Positions 62,301-64,000 of a stretch of 64,000 bases of DNA are shown here, in pieces. The notes under the pieces are model-generated. The model did no database searches. It was not told the origin of the DNA and was given only the letters and a program-made list of their open reading frames with translations. Positions within the stretch are counted from its first letter, which is position 1. Each line of letters begins with the position of its first letter. Both the position numbers and the translations under genes were made by a program. The stretch comes from Flavobacterium zhairuonense (GTDB lineage Bacteria; Bacteroidota; Bacteroidia; Flavobacteriales; Flavobacteriaceae). The DNA lies in contig NZ_SJSY01000066.1 in NCBI RefSeq assembly GCF_004352915.1, positions 122,104-186,103 on the forward strand, written 5' to 3'.

Positions 62301-64000
62301 GCATCTGGTGGAACAGGGACAGGGTATCAATATAGTTTTAATAACGCTACAAGTTTTACAACTACAAATACTTTCCCAACTACAGCTGCAGGTAGTACTG
62401 TAACGGCTTATATTAAAGATAGCAATAATTGTCAAATTGGTCCTTTAAGCATTACTATTGGAGCATTTGACCAAATTACAGATATTACAATAACTGATAA
62501 CGGTTATGATTGTTCTACAACACCAGCAGGAGGTCACGTTAATATCGCTGCAGTAAAAGGCGGTGTTTCTGCACCAATTCGTTATCAAATTATTTCTGGT
62601 CCAGCCGGATATAGCACTGCAACAAATTCTGACGGTGAATTTAAAGGATTAGTTCCTGGAAGTTATGTTTTCCAGGCTACAGATATTAAAACGGGTTGTT
62701 CATTTACTAAATCTTATACAGTTAATGGAGTACCTGATATCACTACAGGAGGATCAATCCTTACTTCTATCAAATGTAATGGAGGTACAGGTACAATTCA
62801 GTTTACTGTTAATGGAGTTAAGAGCAGATACGATTATGTTATTAAAAATGGTTTAGGTAATACTATTCAGAGTGCAAATAATTTAGTTGGTTCATCAAAT
62901 ACGACTATTACTGTAAGTAGTGCATTAGCTGCAGGTTCTTATACTATTACTGCTACAGATAGAACAACAAAATGTACGTCTAGTTATACAGTAACGTTAA
63001 CACAGCCGGCTAATCCAGTAGATGTTACTGCAACAGCAGCAAATATCACTTGTAGCAAATTTACATCTGTAATTACGGTTGTAGGATCTGGAGGAACACC
63101 AAATTATTCTTATGCAGTTGTAAAACAAGGATTTCCAGCACCGGCTGCAGGAGCTTATACTACAAGTGCGACAATGACTGTTGATACAAACAACGGTAAT
63201 GATCGCAATTGGACAGTTTATATAAAAGACGTGAATGGATGCCCTGACACGGTGAATGTATCTATTTTAATGGATGCTGTTCCAACGGTTACGGCAACTT
63301 TAGATAATCAATGTACAGGTTCTGGAAATAAATTCAGAATTACTGCAACAGCAGGTGGAACGAACTTGAAGACTCCTTTGACTTATGGAATCAATGGTCC
63401 TACAGGTTCGTTTGGACCAGATAATTTCTTTGATGTTACTGCAAGTGCAACTCCTTATACGGTTTGGGTTAAGGATGCAAATGGATGTACTGCTTCAGCA
63501 ACACCAATTACAGTTTACCCACAATTAACAGCAACAACGGTTGTCAAAGAATTAGATTGTTCGGCTACACCGAATGCTACTATTACAGTTAACGCTAATG
63601 GTGGAAGAACTGCTTATAAATACGAAGTTTCGACAAACGGAGGAACAAGCTATTCTCTAATGGCATCAAATGTTTATACAACATCAGTTGCAGGAACATT
63701 CAAGATTAAAGTTACAGATGCTAATGGATGTACTTTTGTAGTAACAGAAACTATACAATCAATTTCAAATCCAACTGCTTCAATTGTTACACAAAGCAAT
63801 GTAAGCTGTAACGGAAAACTTGACGGATCTGTTACTTTACAAGGTAACGGAGGTTCAGGCGGATTTAGTTATAGCAACAATGCTACAACAGGATTTGGAT
63901 CAAACGCTACCTTCACAGGTTTAGGTGCGGGTTCGCATACTTTCTATGTAAAAGACAGCAAAGGATGTTCAGGCCAAGTTGATGTGACTATTTTAGAGCC
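56325..64000 (+). CDS. sprB: SprB-like giant surface adhesin, N-terminal part (runs off window)
   Basis: Open for about 2,560 codons with no stop seen. ATG 56325 gives a 48-residue leader (rich in Lys, with LEDLEFYFSNTNIS) ahead of a normal signal peptide starting MTLNRKKASQAVMFSLFLLLS; ATG 56469 is the conservative start. Cleavage would be after NA, near residue 75. A domain at about 465-590 (ILLTKQVFDANGADASAKDV) looks like DUF11-type. From about residue 1000 on, repeated ~80-residue modules carry a D-x-NGC or SNNC motif, like the SprB repeats of F. johnsoniae. SprB is exported by the T9SS and moved along the surface for gliding. Confidence 0.85.
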   Translation, partial: MKTMKKPTILKSVKTVITFGTNLLSYAKCQLEDLEFYFSNTNISIDKIMTLNRKKASQAVMFSLFLLLSFTSVNAQIGKAFTPRLTGGNIKVKGDVILIGNTVINKVNTAPTYNRNGAPQTGVPFTGTVTNLATLTTEANTPFNSPGDNNDYNVEYINVDPATGVFSSSQSELKINNSCKKIVFAGLYWSAIYPYERSTDSGKKYDGSLRPLDTWKTIKFKVPGGTYQNVTADEVIFDGYNYTNVQNSFKDSPYVCYKNVTATLQGLANADGVYTVGNVRAALGKRDGGGAGGWSLVVIYESPTMPSKFISVFDGYVGVNPDAGGIKTVDYTVNGFQTLPSPFPVNAKIGVGALEGDNLKTGDDLQFKANKSSAFTVIYDAVNPIGNFFNATISADGSHYLSRTPNSTNTMGFDIDHVIIPNPPSSSGAINSVVPNDETGATLRLTTSSDGYGAFLSTFAVEIIEPKILLTKQVFDANGADASAKDVTLGEQLNYVLGFENQGNDDAKEFVIKDVLPKNINFSFPGDITSLPSGMTVANNVTYNAATRTLLFKIPDDLVKKNLIPGPPFVRSEIRFSVKVVPTCNELSDACDPIIQNSGYATYKGAINPTQITDDPSLSSYTACNLGTPQSTNFLVGVKDCKFTQNVVLCSASQVIKASDGYASYSWTGPGNFTATGQSVTVTQPGLYKVTGIANKPCTDYTEEITVVPFGGIATNPVIAYASQVVQCTSNGKLLPNIFLCGANSYKDIPTGINDGSVIIWEKLDESSCTATTSQNCANEGTSCTWTKVGEGPNYRADQSGQFRLTLNYTGGCFNRFYFNVYKNIFNPTETHKDIMCGKAGNITVGGGNAQYEYAIAEQIPNTTPVPGAYQSSPIFPITGTTWGAGVTQKTYIIFIRQVGVTTNPCIFNIGDIVIRKRAFSMTATASQPLCNGDLGKVLIVANDADPQYTFNIYRVGNRGRLTLVNTSGQITPNQYLYDQLTAGDYVAEVITEDGCKATQDITINTVAKLTVTPAMSPALTACQDGGIKLTIAGGTSPYYYSLNGGDYTLYTGATIPVTFATLPAGGVYNIAVSDANGCKATNSITFTASPKPQYTISKTDIICYTDKGEIKVNVTAQNGYTMQYSINNGVTWSSNGTFSNLSGGTYNVVVKYTLSGTTCTDPAQVITINSPASELTASGGVAELAGCRLGGTGGRLRFTNVSGGTAPYKYSFNGGQSFDDLPYADVTDGTYVLVVKDANGCTYKLPYNVILDPKPADPDVKLSDVVYDCTGKGQTTATVINSSSNVYSYEYSLDGVPNTPVTNNVFTNIPSGSHYVTIKYKLEDASTYSNLLKEDFGRGAPTTSPGIAAAYCFNNQDVNIHTCPNPTRSVEDNQYSVASFFWRNDTSWYPFKDHTSNGTVTDGRYLLVNIGSAAGDYGILYSKPIADVIPNQPVKVDLAVANLLNAGVDGAAPIVRFELVDPSGKVVARVDTGKIAEDKNDPNRTKWIEIPTISLNPGNNTNLTFVIRSGSLEYNGNDLLIDDISVYQLPQTCLQEKVVRFDVGTDKAFTVLNPTIQDVLCNGKDTGTITIPVQNFSGTFYYSVNGGALQSYTTSPLFIDKLIAGSYTVVVQSDLAGTCSQTVNTTVGTATPVTVTATVTAQAKCGTGNGATITATASGGTGPTYTYELRAADGVTVIAGNAFPHSNIFTNVTAPGTYTVAAKDINGCLSSISPAIVVNAPTQPTASLSTTSDLCYDADKATIIITATGTGTLTYSLDGAAAVNTNTFTGVGVGTHSVVVTDSNNCSVTVSGIIVAPALDAKASITKPLDCNTAGATIHVEISGGKTTYKYRVKTGSGSYGLSTTVTGTAFDYPAPGSGLYTFEISDSNTPTACTFEVSATVDAITNPTVNVSPTQVTCFGGTNGSVTLSGSGGSGGYTYSFNNSGFTTTATYSGLKAGIAYPYQVKDNKGCVSTPGSITLTEPPVVQGSISATDITCGPTGTVPAVVTVTASGGTGTGYQYSFNNATSFTTTNTFPTTAAGSTVTAYIKDSNNCQIGPLSITIGAFDQITDITITDNGYDCSTTPAGGHVNIAAVKGGVSAPIRYQIISGPAGYSTATNSDGEFKGLVPGSYVFQATDIKTGCSFTKSYTVNGVPDITTGGSILTSIKCNGGTGTIQFTVNGVKSRYDYVIKNGLGNTIQSANNLVGSSNTTITVSSALAAGSYTITATDRTTKCTSSYTVTLTQPANPVDVTATAANITCSKFTSVITVVGSGGTPNYSYAVVKQGFPAPAAGAYTTSATMTVDTNNGNDRNWTVYIKDVNGCPDTVNVSILMDAVPTVTATLDNQCTGSGNKFRITATAGGTNLKTPLTYGINGPTGSFGPDNFFDVTASATPYTVWVKDANGCTASATPITVYPQLTATTVVKELDCSATPNATITVNANGGRTAYKYEVSTNGGTSYSLMASNVYTTSVAGTFKIKVTDANGCTFVVTETIQSISNPTASIVTQSNVSCNGKLDGSVTLQGNGGSGGFSYSNNATTGFGSNATFTGLGAGSHTFYVKDSKGCSGQVDVTILE

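Overview
The window looks like chromosomal DNA of a gliding member of the Bacteroidota, most likely Flavobacterium or a close relative. It is AT-rich. Several promoters fit the phylum's TTG / TAnnTTTG pattern rather than sigma-70. Secreted proteins carry type IX secretion (T9SS) sorting domains or GldM and PorP/SprF-like domains, and many intergenic hairpins are of the kind scattered through flavobacterial genomes. No phage, integrative element or CRISPR array is visible.

Layout. 1-12.3 kb is mostly on the minus strand: a cut-off Wzz-like membrane protein, a large phosphorylase-like protein, a RAYT-type transposase with REP-like palindromes, a GH3-family enzyme, tatA, a secreted delta-60 propeller protein, tex, a DUF1294 protein and rpiB. 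An AT-rich gene-free stretch at 11.2-12.0 kb holds several DnaA-box-like 9-mers, and gene direction tends to switch there, so it is a candidate replication origin. 12.4-25.4 kb holds rnr with three envelope genes, tRNA-Cys, folB, a ParE-type toxin-antitoxin pair, glnS, a small YtxH/holin-X/DUF6327 stress-type cluster, a band-7 protein and gltX. 25.6-34.2 kb holds a DUF4175 membrane protein, ybeY, mnmG, a methyltransferase and an OmpH-like lipoprotein. Nine parS centromere sites fill the ybeY-mnmG gap and two more follow mnmG. The methyltransferase-ompH gap holds two diverged copies of a roughly 175-nt block that can fold alike, a candidate tandem non-coding RNA. 34.3-47 kb carries genome-maintenance genes (PIF1-like helicase, dprA, recA, DNA polymerase III delta-prime) with trpS, an acyltransferase, a thioesterase and a GxxExxY gene lying between long, nearly identical inverted repeats.

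47.3-64 kb is a co-directional locus whose order and protein types match the F. johnsoniae sprC-sprD-sprB gliding-motility locus: three small or medium secreted proteins, SprC-like, SprD-like (PorP/SprF-like barrel plus a very long Ala/Lys repeat helix and a SPOR-like end), then the first ~2,560 codons of a giant SprB-like adhesin that runs off the window.

How it fits together. The parS array, the DnaA-box cluster and mnmG suggest an origin-proximal segment. The spr locus, the orphan GldM-like protein and the T9SS cargo point to a gliding, T9SS-bearing cell surface. Family assignments come from reading the translations without database searches; residue positions are approximate.
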